A DNA stretch of 64,000 nt from Amblyornis subalaris (GCA_018881555.1 JACAXG010000031.1:6383127-6447126), one strand, 5' to 3'. Counted from the first letter of the stretch, positions 10,701 to 25,547 are shown. Notes: generated by a model from the sequence alone, not told the origin. Numbers and translations are program-made.

Positions 10701-13700
10701 GGACTTTCAACAGACAAACTGAATGTTGCTTACATTCCAAAAATATTTTACATATAGTAAGTTTGTATCTTTGCTCATTGTCAAAAGAANCACATCAAAA
10801 CAGCCTCTTTGAAACCATTCAAGACTAGAGTGAGGATCTGAGCTGCATCGTGAGGGAGAAGGGAGCTGAAAAAAAGGAGCTGATGAGCCATTTTGCTAAA
10901 ATTGATGTAAATTATCTACCCCTGTAAATCTCTTTTCCNTACACAATGGTTTCCTAAAACTTCCTTACTACGGATTGCATTGCAGGCAGGTATTAGTTTA
11001 ACTTGATGTTTTGCCTAAGGTGTCCTGTTATGCCATTTCCTCCATGCTTTTTTTAAGGATTCAGGTAAGACTTGTATGAAAATCTTATTTTCACTCCTAT
11101 ATCCTCTTCTGCTCTTTGTTATTACACTCTAAGAATGTGAACAGGCTCTCCTTGAGGCATGTACTTACTGCATAAATCTGTGCTGACTGGCCTTTTNAAC
11201 AAATCAGATATTCCTGGATGTCACTTCATCCTGATGCCAGAAGTGCTTCAAGCACCTGGAAGCCAGATAACCACAGTCAGCCAACATCCAAATAACTTGT
11301 TGGAACTGAGCTTGGAGGGGGTGTGGTGTGTCCGTGTTTAGGGGNCGGGAGAGAGGGGTTGTTTAGTCCTTCTGGCAATCTCAAATACAGAAATAAGCAG
11401 TAAAAGCCTTAGTAAAGTTTGAAAAATAATTTCTTTAATATTTATAGTCTCAACTAAGCAGTGAAGACTAAATAGCCTCTGCATTTTTAATAAGGAAAAG
11501 CGTGTTGCTATTTATATCACATGCAGTAACTCTCTGAAGTAGGTGAAGGAGTGGTATTTTGGGAGTGGGTGTGACGTGGATGTCTGTGTACCTCCTATAC
11601 CCTAAGCAGCAGTTCATCACTACTGACCTCAGGTACTCATTCACTTCCTACCTGTTTAATAAATCTTCCTGTCCGGTTATAAGATAAGGAGGCATGTACT
11701 AATATGCTTGTGAGGGAGTTTTTACTGGGAGCAAGATCAAGGGGAAACCATTACGTCAGGGGAAAAAAAGGATTCTCCTTATTTTTATCTGATAGGGAGG
11801 AGGAGGATGATGACTTGCAGAACACTAGAAGAGNTGATGTTTCTTCTTACCTTTGAAAAATATTCTTGGGTATCAGTACAAAGGTATGGTACTGAGAAGA
11901 GAAACCTTTAATCTTCAGGAAAAAGGAAGATGATCAGTTCTATTCAAAAAGATATTTCTGGTAATAAGTCTGTAGTATTGCTTCTAAGTTTGCACTTAGG
12001 GAGTTGCTACAGTTATAGCAACTAGGTGTCTCCCTTTAAACTGTACTTGAGTGCTGGAATCATCCCTNATACTCCCAAATTTGGGGGAGAAACTATCACT
12101 TTTTAAAGGGAATATCTTTTCTATATGAGAAAACAAATGTGAAGTAAAATCTTTCTCTGATAAGGAAAGAAAAGAGTTGGTGACTAAAATAAGTAAACAA
12201 CTCTTTATGTCCCTTTTTTACTAACCTCTGATGCTGGAATTTAANTACTGAGCCTCACATTGCTCAAGAAGAGGTTTTCCCTACAGGAAACCACTTACCT
12301 GTCTGCAGTGAGTTGCCTCAGCTGGGAACGCTGGTTTGGCAGGCACAGGTTCCTCAGCTTCCTTGGCACGGTGTGAGCNGAGGGAAGGTGCGTGGAGGGC
12401 ACGGTCTTCTGGTTGCTTTAGNAGGCAAAGGTGTTTTCAGGGAGTGAATTACAGCTGAGTCTTTTTGACAAGTTTGTAGGAGTTTGAAATGCTTGTCCTG
12501 CTGTACCTCCCTGTCCTGGTACTGAATGTGCGTGGAACTGAAAAATATCCATTTTTAAATAGTCTGTGTTTGCTTCGCATGTTGCAGGACTGGTTTTCAC
12601 TGGAGCCCTCTGCATGACTCGATTTAGAGGATGAAATACACATTTTCTTATTGAGTCTCACCTTTCCTAGTGAAATCTGCCTTTCTTCCCTCAGGCTTCA
12701 GACTTCACAGCTGTGTTTCAGTATTTTTGCGTCACAGCAATATCTTTATCCATTTTTTTTAACTGGAGATAGCAACGTACTTTCTTCCAGATCCTTGNTT
12801 TCCTAGCCTTGACCTTGAATATGATTGTCGAACTTAATGAGGTGTCCCATTTTTCTCAAGTCCAAAATTACACATCAAGGTAGAAGTGCTATATATCGAT
12901 ACTGGGAACTGAATATTTTATCAGTGAATTATACAAGTGTGTAGGTATAGATGGCTGAACTCTGCCTTTGCACACAAACAGCTTGTTAATGCGCAATCAG
13001 TCACTGCAGTTGCCTTGAACTTGGTGCTTAATGAACAGGTGGGGAAAAAGGATGGATTCTAATCTGGAACAGATCTGACATCAGGCAATTTCACTGATTG
13101 CTAATCCATTTCATTTGGCAACTTAATTTATCACACAGAATTTTCATCTTGTAACTTCTGAAGTAGAAATNACTTCAGAAGTGGCCTGTCTGAGTATTAT
13201 GAAGGTATTTGAGTCAGTCATTGAGCCTGATCTGGTATTGTGTATGTACTTATTCTCNCCTTTTTATTTTACAGTGACCAGTAGTTCTTACTCTGGAGCT
13301 CATTTGAAATTATTCTTCAATAATTCACTAGAAAAATAAGTCTCTTGACTCAAATGTTCCTGCTATTGAATGTGGAAGCAACAAAATGTAAAATCTGCCC
13401 TTAAATTGCTTATAGCATTTTGACATGGGGTTTTTGCATTTATTAGCATTGTTTTTTGTGTTTTTTTTTTTTTCCCCCAGTTGTGCTAAACATAAATGGT
13501 TGATTATGCTGGGAGCTTCTTAGTAAGTTTGCTGTCCAGTAGAATGTTTTGTAAACATATTTTACCTGTTCTATCTCCAGTGTACAGATAGGGAAACAGA
13601 AAACTTGTATTGAAATCTGTTGTATGGAGTCATCTGACATCTGCCTATGTAACTTACACTGTTGTAATTTCCTCTAGGAATAGAACCAATACTGCTAACA

Positions 13701-14889
13701 AATTGTTGTTAATTTGGTTTTCATCTTTACNGTGAGCAGACTGTGGTGTTAATCAAAGGTTTCTCAAGTTAATTTACAGTTGGTACAATTACACTTGTGT
13801 ATAAAACCCCAGACTAATTTATATATAGTCCTCACTTATTCATCAGGAAAGTCAATGTTAATAGTTGAGGGAATCGGTCATTCTCAATCGTGACATCTGT
13901 GAGTGAGTTTATTACAGCTTTCTATGGAAAATGCTTTAAGCCTGGCTGGTGAGCAGTAGATGTGGTTAAACTTGCCCTCTGCGTTTGGTCTAATTTCATT
14001 TCAATGCTGTTCTTCCCTGTAGTGTAATACTCNTTTGGATGAGAAGTCTGTGTATAGTGACAGTGATCAAGAGAATGAAATGGAAGGCAAATACTGCTGG
14101 AGGTGCGGTTTAATTTAGGTGGAGAGCTGTAGCTGCTGCCTCAGACAAACACCNTTTGCTGTAACCGTGTGGCCAAGGCTTAAGATTGAGGAGGCTCACT
14201 CAGAATTGCGCTGCAGAAAGGGTGCAATGCTTTTTGAAAATATCTCGGGTATAATTAGTATAACTCAAAACTTAAGGATTAAAAAAGAAAGGTTTGGCAG
14301 TGCTGCAGATGCGTGTCAGGGGTGAGCTTTGTTCCTTTTTCTGGGGNGCTTTGGGAGGGGGAAATAAATTGTGGTCAAATGTTTTCATCCCACTATTGCC
14401 CGGCATGCTCACAGCCATGTCATGTAGCTAACAGAGGTGCCTTCTGGGGGGTGNGTGCATCAGACGCCTGGGCATTATCCTGCCACATCTGGTGTGGTGC
14501 CAGCGAGCTGAGAGTCTCGGATGATGGAATGGAGGCCTAAACCTCTCCTGCCTCATGGAGAGCTTTGCTGCTCAACCTGCCATATGGCCAGGCACTGCAA
14601 ACAGATAGGCACTTCATGTTAATGATAATCAAGTGATGATTTCAGGCAGTGGGATGTGAGCCTTCAGTGACTTACTGAGAAGCCATAGAAAAAAACAGTA
14701 GAGAAGGAAATACACTTTCCACTGGAACAATGCACTCATAAGACTTCTGGGCTGAAGCACCAGACACCTGTTGAGGTTCAGAGCTATGCTTTTCAACTTT
14801 CCATGTTATTGTATGCTACCACAGAAGTCTGAGTGGAATGGGATGAGCATGTATCCTTAAGTATCTGATATCCAATTATCTAAAATGGT
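7750..14889. other. MACROD2: Non-coding stretch, start of long MACROD2 downstream intron
   Basis: It begins with the donor GTAGGTGG. No further MACROD2 exon (next expected residues ANASLLGGGG-like) is visible. The stretch is AT-rich, with a T13 run at 13461-13473 followed by CCCCC, and a perfect hairpin at 13154-13182 listed separately. I see no RNA gene or recognisable transposon. Confidence 0.55.
13154..13182. repeat. Perfect 11-bp inverted repeat with 7-nt spacer
   Basis: The left arm ACTTCTGAAGT (13154-13164) is exactly complementary to the right arm ACTTCAGAAGT (13172-13182). Each arm is itself nearly palindromic, so the two arms are also almost direct repeats. One base in the spacer (13171) is N. 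Confidence 0.8.
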
Positions 14890-15055
14890 TTGCCCAGACA
14901 AGTGTGGGTGCCCCATCCCTGGAAATGTTCAGAGTCAGGCTGGATGGAACTTGAGCAACCTGGTTTAGTGGAACATGTCCCTGCCCATAGCAAGGAGGGA
15001 TTGAACTAGATGATCTTNGATGGTTCTTTCCGAAGCAGGCCATTCTGTGATTCTA
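14890..15055 (+). mobile_element. CR1 LINE fragment, 3' end only
   Basis: About 165 bp of the CR1 3' terminus on the plus strand: a TTTGCCCAGACAAG block, then GGTGCCCCATCCCTGGAAAT, CTGCCCATAGCAAGG, and the terminal CATTCTGTGATTCTA at about 15041-15055. It is heavily 5'-truncated and has no coding capacity. Confidence 0.93.
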
Positions 15056-18000
15056 GGAAATACCCTGACACAAAATTAATGGCCAGCTCTCTCCTCTGAC
15101 NGGATTCAGCATAGTCGGTTTGTCTTCTGAAAATCTAATGTAAAATGCGCAAGACAGATGTTTTAGTAGCATAATCTAACCTGATGTTCTATGATAGCTG
15201 TATTTATTTACAAGTCTGTTTTCTGTATTGATGCTTTCAGGACAGTGTCTGTTTTACCTAGACTGGTGTGTGCTCCCNCTAGAGAAAACTAGCAGTATAC
15301 AGGCAAAACACCTGCGGAGTTGGATTTCTTCNAAAGTCTGTGACTTCCCTCAGTTGGGAAGTGTGAGGTGGTGTGGGATGCCGTGAATCCTTTCTGACAG
15401 CAGGTGGCAATAGTGCCCCTGTTATCGTGAAACCACTTTTTGGCCGGTATACCCTAATTTTCCTGGACATAAAATCGGTAATGACTTAAGCAGAGGAAAC
15501 AAAATGCGTGTATTCTAGGCGTGCTTCTTGGATAGGCCATCGATACAGCTCGTGCTTATTAAATGCCGACTCCATTTCATTACGTGTGTTCAGTGTGTGT
15601 TTGAAATAGAACAGGAGACAGGCGTGGTTTGGAAGAACTGTAAGCATCTGTTTTACTTCATAGAGGAAAATATTTCGGAGGGCCCTTGCTATCAGCTTGT
15701 CTTATCATACATTTGACAGTGCAGCTGTCATCTTGAGTGCATGGATGGAGCAGAGTGGTGTAAGAAACTACTCAAGGTCGTCTTGAACAATTATGCTTCG
15801 TTTCATAATATTAAATCCACTTTTAATCAGGACTTGTGGGGGATTATCTAAAGGATTGTGGGTTTGTTAAGCCGATAGTTGCAACAGTGTGTTCTCAGTC
15901 AAGANAGGCATGCAACATCGTGGGTTTTTTCAAGCTTTTGCGTTTTAAAAAAACCCAAACCAGTCAAGTAATTTTCAAGTGNTGGGACACAAAAGAGAAG
16001 ACTTCTTTGAGGCCTCCTCTCTCTACTTACAAAATACTGGCAGCGAGAGGTCAGCTGGTAGGCTGAGATTATCCCTGTAGAGTTAATGTTGCCCCCCACA
16101 CTCCTCTGTCCAGATGTATGTTTGCTTTTTCCTCCCTTACTGTTGTAACCATGAACATATTGGGTTGTTCTGGGTTTGTACAGATATTGTCTCAACACTA
16201 TCTCAGTCACTGTAAGTAGTAGTACAGTAAGGTCAGCATGCTAATTAGCATTCCTGTGTGTAACATAATCTTGTTAAATATATGCAGTTAAGTATGGAAT
16301 AGGGGAAGGACTACTTTGATTGGAACAAGTAAGCTTTAGGTTTATCTGATCTAATTTGNTAGATTCAGAAAATGGGGTAAAAGCAGTAGTCAGAGTTGAT
16401 TTTCAAAAATGCTGTTGTGTAGCTGACTGACCCTGTCTATCTCCCCTGCCTTCTCTTTGGGCAGGAGGAATTGCTTTTGCTTAATTCTCTTAGCTGCTGT
16501 CTGATGCTGCCTCTTCCACCCTTTGTTAGGATTTCGGGTTTGCCTAGTGCTTTGCCATTTGCTGCAGGTCTTGGAAATGTTAGTCCCTTGAAATACAGTT
16601 TCCATTACTTGTTACATAAATAATTATGGACTGTGAAATGCAGTTTAGGTTTTGTTTTGACCTATGGCTGTTAGCAACTGACTTTTCTGAGAAAAGAAAA
16701 ACATTTCTCTTTGCAAAACCACAAGCTGCTTTCTTTAGGAATTCAGAATGCCTCTCACTTAGAAATTAGTATTAAGGGTACAGCTTGGCTTTAAAAATCT
16801 GGGCTCCAAACTCCTTTGTGTGACCTGCTGTCACAGTCATAAAAATTAGTAATGGCAGCTAAATATACATCAAAGCACGGCAGAGGCTTGTGAAAGCAGT
16901 ATTTGCTTATTAATCCAAGCACAATGGCAAGTGTTTGCATCATGTGCAAGGAATAGTCACTTGCATGTTAATATACCGTTGTTCAGAGTTGTTTGGATGT
17001 ATTTGGGAATTGTTTTAATTACAGTATTGAAGGTGCTGCAAGGCCCTGTGCTTTCCTCACAGCAGTGGGGTGATGAGCTACCGCAGCTCCCAGACTTCTT
17101 TCCTTTTCTCTCAGGTGACAGGAACATTCAAGGTTNGTTTTAGTACCTCATGCCTGGATTGTCACTTGCAGAACTTGTTTCAATGGCCAAGAGGGTACAT
17201 GGGTGTTCCTGTCCTTTCCTCTTTTGGGGTACCCTGTCCCAAATACGTTCCTCCTGGCTGCAGAGGAGCTATTTGGAGCTCTGCAGCTTCTCGCCTGAGC
17301 TGTGCCCGAGGGTCGGCAGTCTCATGAAGAAAAGATGACTTGGCTCTTGTAGGAGTGATGTTGTAATGCCCCTTGTTCTCAGATGGTTTCACCAGTAAAG
17401 CCTTGAAGCCTGGGGCTTTCATTGTCTATTGTGTCTGAGGAGTTGAAACTTGTGGGAAAAACACTGATTTGGATTATTTCTCCTTCTCTCTTTTATCACT
17501 TGCATGTCTCTGCCGCAGTAACTTGAATCTGATGTGCAACGTGAATCACTTAAATATGTCTCTGTAGTACCTTCTTTTTATGCTTTAAAGCTGGTTTCCG
17601 TCGAGTAATAAATAGAAATAGTTAATATCTGGCATGCCTAGTTGTAGGCTGCCTCAAAAAGATGGTTCTGTCAGCTATATTTGATTTGTATTTAGAATGT
17701 TTTGCATTGCAAATCCATGTTAGAAATGCTTTTTAAATTTAAAGTGTGAACCATATTGCTTTTTTAAGGGAACTGTACTCTTGTGTCATGAAATAACTTT
17801 TTATGTAAGAAAGAGGTGGTATTGCTTTCAACTCTATCAAACTAGGTTATAGAGGAATGTGAGTCTTCCCTGTGACTTGATATGCCAGATAATAGTAACT
17901 GGCAAGCCATTCCCTTTACATTTCTAAGAATTTGTGGTGTACGGGCTATTTCAGAGGAGTTCTTTTCTCAGCCTGTCAGTTTCAGTCCACTTTGAAGGGA

Positions 18001-21000
18001 TTATGTTGAGCAGCGTGGCCCAGGTTACTACTTGACTAGTTCTGAATTTCTACAAATTTCTACAAATTATGATATTTCTCTTTCTGAAATTAAAATCAAA
18101 TTTTAGAATGATTTTCAGAATATTCAGTCAGGGAAGAATGGTGCGTTTTACCTGCAGAGTCCACTGAANCTGGGAAGCTGACAGAAATCCAGAATTTATT
18201 AACTACAACTTATTTCTAAGGTTCTGAAACAATTTGCATTTTAGGTTGTCCATTACCTTGAAAAATAAAACAACTGAATCAGCCTTGAGAGAGGGTAGAC
18301 CACGACAAATACTTACTTCTTAGTTTTCCTTTGATTCCTTGGATGAAGGCATCTCTGAGTGCTGGAGGCCAGACAATTTTTGCCTTGTGTCACAGCAGAG
18401 TTTTGCCAGCCAGGAGTTCTAGCCTTGCCCATGGTTCAACTAAAGATAGCTTCCTCTCCNCTCCCCCACTAGATGACAAATGCAGCATCTCAGGGGGCTG
18501 AGTGATCAGTATTAGGGCTGTTTCACCACAAAGACTGATTTCTTTATCTTCCCCCTCCCTTCTGCTATAAAAGAACCTGCTTAGGAGGNCCAAACTTGGA
18601 GTTTTGGCAGGGCTTACAGCCCAAAGGCTCTTTAGGTCANGAGTTTACAGCTTCAGAGGCTGCAACTCTAGTTCAGACTAGTCCCCACCACCAGTAATAG
18701 ATTAGATTAAAATAAAAACTGTTTCTTAAATTTGATGTGAATCCCCTGACAGACACGCCAAGGGGTGTTTTCAGGTGGGAGTACTTCTTTCTATAACTCT
18801 TGTCAAAGACCCAGCAAAAGGTTTTGGTTCCCTATTTCATTCTTAGTGCCTGTGTCCCAGGGGCTGAGTTACATGTGGCTTCTCCTTTTCTGTCATGCTG
18901 GCATTGTCAGACTGAGACCAGGATTTGAGCCAGAAAGTAGAGCTTAGCAATATCTCTGCTGCCTTCCTCTTCTGTCCTGTCCTCTAGTGCTAGCACCCAG
19001 CAGAGCAGCTTGTGTTGACTGCAGCCTTCCTTTCTGCCCTTTCCACCCTTATCCCTGGGGAGAAGGAGTTATCAGAGGGGAAGCAGTTCTTGGATGTAGC
19101 CTTATAACTACAAATCGATGTCTCACGTCACGACCTTCCCCCTGTGCTTTCAGCAGCTGGAGAAGCTGTGCCAACGTATTTAAAAGCACTTTTTCTTATT
19201 TGGGCTACTACTAATCATTCAGGAAAGCCAGGTTTTGTTCTTGCTTCTTGATGGCCTCTTTTAGAGAGCCAAGGCTGTTGTGCTTTGCCTGAGGGTGAGA
19301 GTGAGATGGATGGCTCTTTGGTGTCTCTGCTATAGACACTGTGCCTCGGGAGTCTCCCTGGAGCTGGAGTCACTTCATATTTCATAATTCCTTGCTGACA
19401 ATTAAGTCAATTTGCTGGTGCAGGCATGATGGAGCTAAGCTAGGACATGTTTCTTTTTTAGCCAAGATACGGAGTGAAAAGCTCACTCTTTTGCTTTGAT
19501 TAAATTGAAAACTGAAGTATATCGTTACCTGTCCCTGGCTTGGAACGTGGATCTGATTTATCAGTGNCATTGCCATCCTCTCTGGACTTCTTGCTCAAGA
19601 ATTTATTTTCCCTCTTTTTTGTGTAATGGGAGGAAGACTCAAGGCAAACATGCCTTGATATTTGGTGCAGAAGATGGTAAAGAATCACTCCTCAGTAAGA
19701 AGGGATGCAGCTGTGTGCTGGGCCCCCTGGAACTCTAGCGAGGGACTTGTTTTTGGCTGTGAGGGAAGGGCATAGCTTCATGATCCAGGGCCTTAGGAAA
19801 AGGGCACAGGCACTTTGGATCTGTGCAAACTGAGTAGTCTCTCTCTTCCCCAGTGCGGTCTCCTGAATTAAGGGATTATTTTTTAAATTCCTTGGCCAAA
19901 TGCAACCTTCCTTCTGCTAGAAATATTGCTTTGATTTTTTTTTTTTTTTTGTTCTGTTAAACAACATTATCTTACAAAGTCTTGCTAAATATATAATTTA
20001 GCAATTATAGTTATTCTAGCTTGGGTCTAATTTTTCTCCAGTCCCGGCATGAACACAGTGCTGCAAATGTGGACTTAGTCTGGTGAGATGGAGGATGACT
20101 TAATGTTCAGAAGTGGAATTTTGGGTGCTTTCTGGTTGTGGTGAAATCAGTTTATGAATTGGCTTACACTTTTTTGCTTGGGGTTGTTATGCTCTTTAGA
20201 CATGGGCTCTGTCTAGTTGATGTTTATATGCTCTGAGCGTAGTATTTCATTCTCAATATCTCTACTGCCTCGTATAATACNTGTGTATATTTGTGCTCTT
20301 TGTATTTTGCTTTTTTAAAAAAAAATTAGATGCAATTTTAAGTGTTTCTTCCACACCAGCTAAGGAAATAGTCTGAACCATCAGCAGTCTGTGTGGCATT
20401 GTGCAAATACTGAAGATAAATCCTGTATAATTAGCGAGACTGAAGAGTTTTAAGTTACGATCCTGAATTTTGATCCCTTGTCAGTGTATATAACGAATCT
20501 ATGAATTAGGTGAGAAAGAAAATGTNCATATGAACTGGAAATAAAATCAGTTGCTGAACAGCCCTAGGCTTTTAATTCAACTTTGGGACAAACTGGTCCA
20601 GGTATCCCAGAGGACTGGTTCTTAGCAAGACTGAAGTAAATGTCTTTACCACCACATGACTTCAGTGGTGCACAGGTGAAAGAACTGTTTTTATATTACA
20701 GAAGATTCTTTCAATTATATCTTTTAAATGCTTTTTTCTTTTTCTGTATACTATAATTGCCTGCCATGTAACATGTGTGCTTGTGTGAAGATAGCTGATG
20801 GGAGAAGGGAATGGCAAGAAAGCTGTTTGAAGAGATTGTTTATGGATTGTTATTACTATTCTTTTATACCAGTGCAACTGGTGGCTCACTTTTTTTCTTT
20901 TCAACACCTTGCTGAGAGAAGCTGATTTGTTGATGAATTTAGGATTTTCATTCTCAACTTACGTCAACTATTTCATCTTAAGGATGGGAAATCTGAATCT

Positions 21001-24000
21001 GCTNCTTCCAGAGTATCTTTCTTTCCCCTTTGTCCAAAATATTTGCTTTTCAGAGTGCACGGATGACTCTTTTTGGTATNAACACGTTATTCTTCTGAAG
21101 CTTAGTACCTACATCACATATAATAGCTTTCAAGTTTAATGAAAATGCTGATTTTAAATAGGGCACTTGTGTCACTCAGAAGATTTGAGTTTAAGCCTTG
21201 AACCTGGAAAAAGCTGCACAAGTTCTTAAATTTAGTGCAGGCGTAGTCACGTTCACTTGGGAAGGATTGTTCATACATAATTTAAGGACATATAAAGTCT
21301 TGAAAAATGATGTGTTAAAGGACTATTTCTCATTGAAGTTTTTTTTCCCCTGGTATTTAATAAAAAGGCACTAAGTTTTCTTCTCTTTAAAACCTGCTCT
21401 CTAATCACTGTAGTTCATTATTTCAGCTTCAAAGTGTAGTCTGTACAGAGAGGCAATGAGGTGTATCCACATCTAGAAATTAAGCAATAATCATGTAGTT
21501 TAGTGTTTCAACAGGCTTTGTTCATTAGTAAGTACAATGATCCATTGTAAGTACTTGCTGTAGTCATGATGTTCTTAACAGTCTGAAACTTAAGCTCTCC
21601 AGAATGATTCTTTTGAATATATATTCCTGACTGAAGTGGTGCTACCACGGGTACCAACGGGTGTCTTGTGTAATGGTAACTGTTCTGCAGAGTCATTATG
21701 AGAAGAATGTCAGGCATTGTGGGGTTGTGTAGTGTGTGTGTGTACGTATGTACATGGCTTTGGATTTACCGATATTTCATGCTNGTGCTAAGAACAAGAA
21801 TGACGACTGTAGACATGGCAGAATGATTGGAAAAGCTTCTTTAATNTAAGCACTTTTGAACAAATTGAAGCAAGAGAAGGAGAAACAAAGGCACAGCAAA
21901 CACTGGGAAAAACAGAGAAAGGGGAGAATTGAAACTGAAGTGCAGCAAATGAGTGGGAGAAGGAAGTTGACACTGAAATACGAGAGGGCACATGGGGAAA
22001 AAATTCAGTGCTTTGATGGGTTTGAATTGTTGAGGCTTAATTTGTGACTATTCTGTGGACTCAGTGACTAAGACACCTCCAGATTGTGAAGTTTGGTCAA
22101 TAAAACCATGGGATGTGAAAGAATATATGCTTTTAATTTATGGAGATGAGGGAATGATGGGCTAAAGGTGTGAGTGGGAGAGGGCCACGTCACCACGGTG
22201 TTGTGAATTGGGGCTGTAGTTATACGGCAATTTGGAAGCTTCTCAGCAATCNAAATGAGTAATACTTTACCCTGAATGAGTAGAGTCTGTCTGTGTGCTT
22301 GAACTCTTCCTCTAGGACCTGCCAAGCCAGGACTGGGCAACTGCATGAAAATGTGGAAGTCAGCTGTGCTGAATTTCTTTCATCATTTCTTTCACTTTTC
22401 CAGCGTTAGTGAAACAATTTGCTTTGTGACTGTATATAAATAATTTCTTTTTCTGGATAGTGTGTGCAAGGTAACTGTAAAATGCTTACGGGGGGAGGGA
22501 GAGATATCCATGATTTTAGTTATTTTTGGTATTGCAAACAGACTGTTTGTTACAGTAGCTGAACCACCTGTTGAAAAGCTGCCGATTTTCAGTCACATTT
22601 NACAGTGCAGACTGTGCATGTAGCCCAGAAACTGCAAGAAGCAGCCATGGTGTCCAGAGGTCTCTGGAATCTGGTGGTTTGTGGGGTGGAGTGTCCTGGT
22701 GCAGTCCTGCTGGAGCTGTGGTGCTGCTGTGGCATCCGCACACAGGTCCCACACTGTTGTCTGCTGCNCGTTGGTTCTCAGCCGGTAAGACAAAGTGCGA
22801 AGCCATACGTCATCAATGATTAATTATCAGTGTTTAAATCTGCCTCAAAGAAATGGCAAACTGCACAATAACCACAGTTGTCTTCACAGGGCAAGAGGGG
22901 CAAAAGGTCTGTGGTCTCGGGCCAACGCTGGTCTATCCTTTGCTTATTAACAAGCATAAAATATTTTATAAATGGAGGCAGAGTTCAGATCATCGCTCTT
23001 TAGCTTTTCTGGGGAGCTCAGCATTGAATTTATTTAGTTTTTACTGTGGAGACACTGGGTCACTAGAGTGTGCTGCAATCCCAGGCCTGGGCTGGCATGA
23101 GCTCACCCCAGTGCTTTCCCTGCCACTGGGTGACTGGGAATTTTTCATCATGTTGCTTTGCTGTCGCCTGGGCAACTTAAGTGAATTCCCCTGCTGTTTT
23201 CTTTGTGTTGCACCCAGCTTCCCTGGCAGTGAATGACCCGGTGGCTCGTTAGCTTGGTACCTGGGTGCCCCAGGAGAGCATCTTGTTGTTAAGCGTTGTA
23301 TCGTCCCTATGGCCGCCGTTATTTTGCTGACTGAGGAGCCCATGTGAGGTTGCCACGCTGATGGCTTATAAAGAGTTGGTATCAACAGCATTTAGTTAAA
23401 CCATTTATAGGGGCTGTGTAGCAATGTTTATGGACTTGAGCTTTGGAACTTTGTAGTGGTGAATGTGGGGAAGAAAATGCAGACCTGCTACACAGGGCTG
23501 TGTATGGAAGAATGGTGTATACCATTGGAAATGTATTAGTTTTCTTTACCAAAAAGTCTTACTTCGGTCTTTTTGGAATAAATGTGGTCTGTTTTCTATG
23601 TTCCTGCAAGTTATTCTTTGGTAGAGGTGCACAAATTGAAAGTAGTAATTTTTTTTGACATTCANTGCTTTTCTGCTTGCTCAGGAAAACTTTGTACTGT
23701 TGAATTCCTTTCATATTTTTGGTGAAGGCTGAGGCAGTCTGGATGTCTAGCTTGAGGACAAATCCAAAACTGTAGAAATGTAATTAAAAGGTTTTTTATT
23801 ACTTCTGCTGTCCTGTCTTATTTTAATTAAGTTCATCCTCTGATGAAAATTGCACTCTGAATTATAGTGGGAAATCCATAATGTCGTCTCTTCTTCTTGG
23901 ATGAAGATCANGGTTGACAATTCTCCTCTGCGGGCACACTGCGAGTTTCTGCNGTGAGAAGAGGAGCTCAGCCGTGCAGGGAGCAATTTTCATAGGGACA

Positions 24001-25547
24001 GGGCTAAGGCTGTGAGGCTTCATACAGAAGCGAGGGACAGTTGCCTTCCACCTGAAGTGTGATGTAAGTAAATGTGTATTTTTCAAGTTGTGATTTTCCA
24101 AAACCAAAGCCTGTTAGGAAAAAGCCCCATTATGTGTATATTTCTATACCTGTGCATTCTGCAAGGAGTCAAACAAATGGTGAACTTGTTGCTTAAAAGT
24201 CTGCTGGAAGGCAAACGAATGCCAGGGCAGAGCCTGCCTGAACACCCCTAATACACAGCAGGATTACCCACATTTATGGGCATCAGGCTCCTGTCAAGGC
24301 CCCCCGTTTTCGTTTCCCTCACGGTTCCACGTGCTGTTCCGTGCTCCAGGATTCATCTTGTGACTTGTTCTGTGAAGCAGGCAGGCCATCTTGTGCAATT
24401 CAACAGAGAACTGTGGGAAATATGAGTATGGATTAGGACAGTTCGGAAAAAATACTTTGCCGAAGGGCCCGCTTTCCTGCTCTCTCTGATGACTTTGACT
24501 TTCTGCAAAAATAGGTTGTCCAGCTGTTTTCTCTGTTGAGTATGTGGATGAAGTGGCCAAATCAGAGCGGCTGAATCTTTTAAGTGGTGTTAGTGTTTTA
24601 TAGCAATGTGATAACATTATTTAATCTGGAAATAGTTACGGCTGCTAATATGTCTGGAATTTGTGCCAGATGGTAATTTTCTTGTCTAAAATGATACGAG
24701 CTAAACCTGAAACAAACCAAACCCCAACCATACAAACAGGTCTAGCAGCTTCGCTGTGCACACACTGCACAAAGCTGTTGTGTCCGGTGTCTTTAATTGA
24801 ATGTGATGAACACAAGTTTGGCATAACAACTTCTGGAAAATAAAAGCTCTCTTTACAGGCCAGTGAGGGATGGAGGCTTCTTGTTTATTTTTGTTTCACT
24901 AATATGAGAAATATTTTTTAAATTATTTTTGAGCTATATGTTAAGGCTGTAAATTTCCTTGGAAAGCTAGCAAATGGAACATGCCTATGAAGAGATTAAA
25001 GTAATTATACTGCAATGCTCCACTAGCAACAGAGAGCAGTCTGGGATAAAATTATTTGGAGAGACGCCAAAGCCAAGTTTGGTTCCGTTTTAAGCTAAAA
25101 CTAATTAAAGTTGTCAGGTCTTACGGTGGTCAAAGGTTGCTTAGCTGCTACTTAAAATAAATGAATCTTTTCCTCAGTCAGTAACGCTAACAGCTACGTG
25201 TTTGCAGCTGTCTCTTAACAAAAAAAAGCTCCAAGAACCTTCTAGTTCTTGTGTGTATGTTTACCTTTGTGTATGTCTATTTTAGCACGTCAAATAGTAT
25301 ATCCTGAACACAGTATGGAGTTTTGAGTCTTTTTGTCTGTCCGCCTTCTCCTTTGTGATTGAATTTCATTTGTGNGGAGGAATTCTTTTGAAAAAACTTC
25401 CTCAGGAGACTGCTTTAACTCTTTCTGATTCAGAAAAGCTGCTTTGGGTCTGTATATTCTATGTATTTAAAACAGCCGTACAAGGCTCAGNGGAACAAAC
25501 ACAGGTTCTTAGAATGTAAAGTCTGATAGAATATTAGATTTCCTAAA
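15056..25547. other. Non-coding intronic stretch
   Basis: No coding exon or RNA gene is supported over this 10.5 kb. Simple sequence includes a T16 run at 19935-19950, a GT-rich run with GTACGTATGTAC at 21726-21755, and two copies of a 10-bp unit ATTTCTACAA at 18046-18065. A purine-rich plus-strand tract lies at about 21865-21995. Several 60-127-codon open frames (for example near 22853-23236) lack splice, family or codon-use support. Confidence 0.55.
21726..21755. repeat. Short GT-rich simple repeat
   Basis: Imperfect (GT)n run followed by GTACGTATGTAC, a self-complementary-rich segment. Ordinary microsatellite-like sequence. Confidence 0.7.

Noticed and set aside
22853..23236. 127-codon plus-strand open frame with hydrophobic patches
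   Set aside because: The patches come from T-rich codons. A competing long frame exists on the other strand, and there is no splice or family support.
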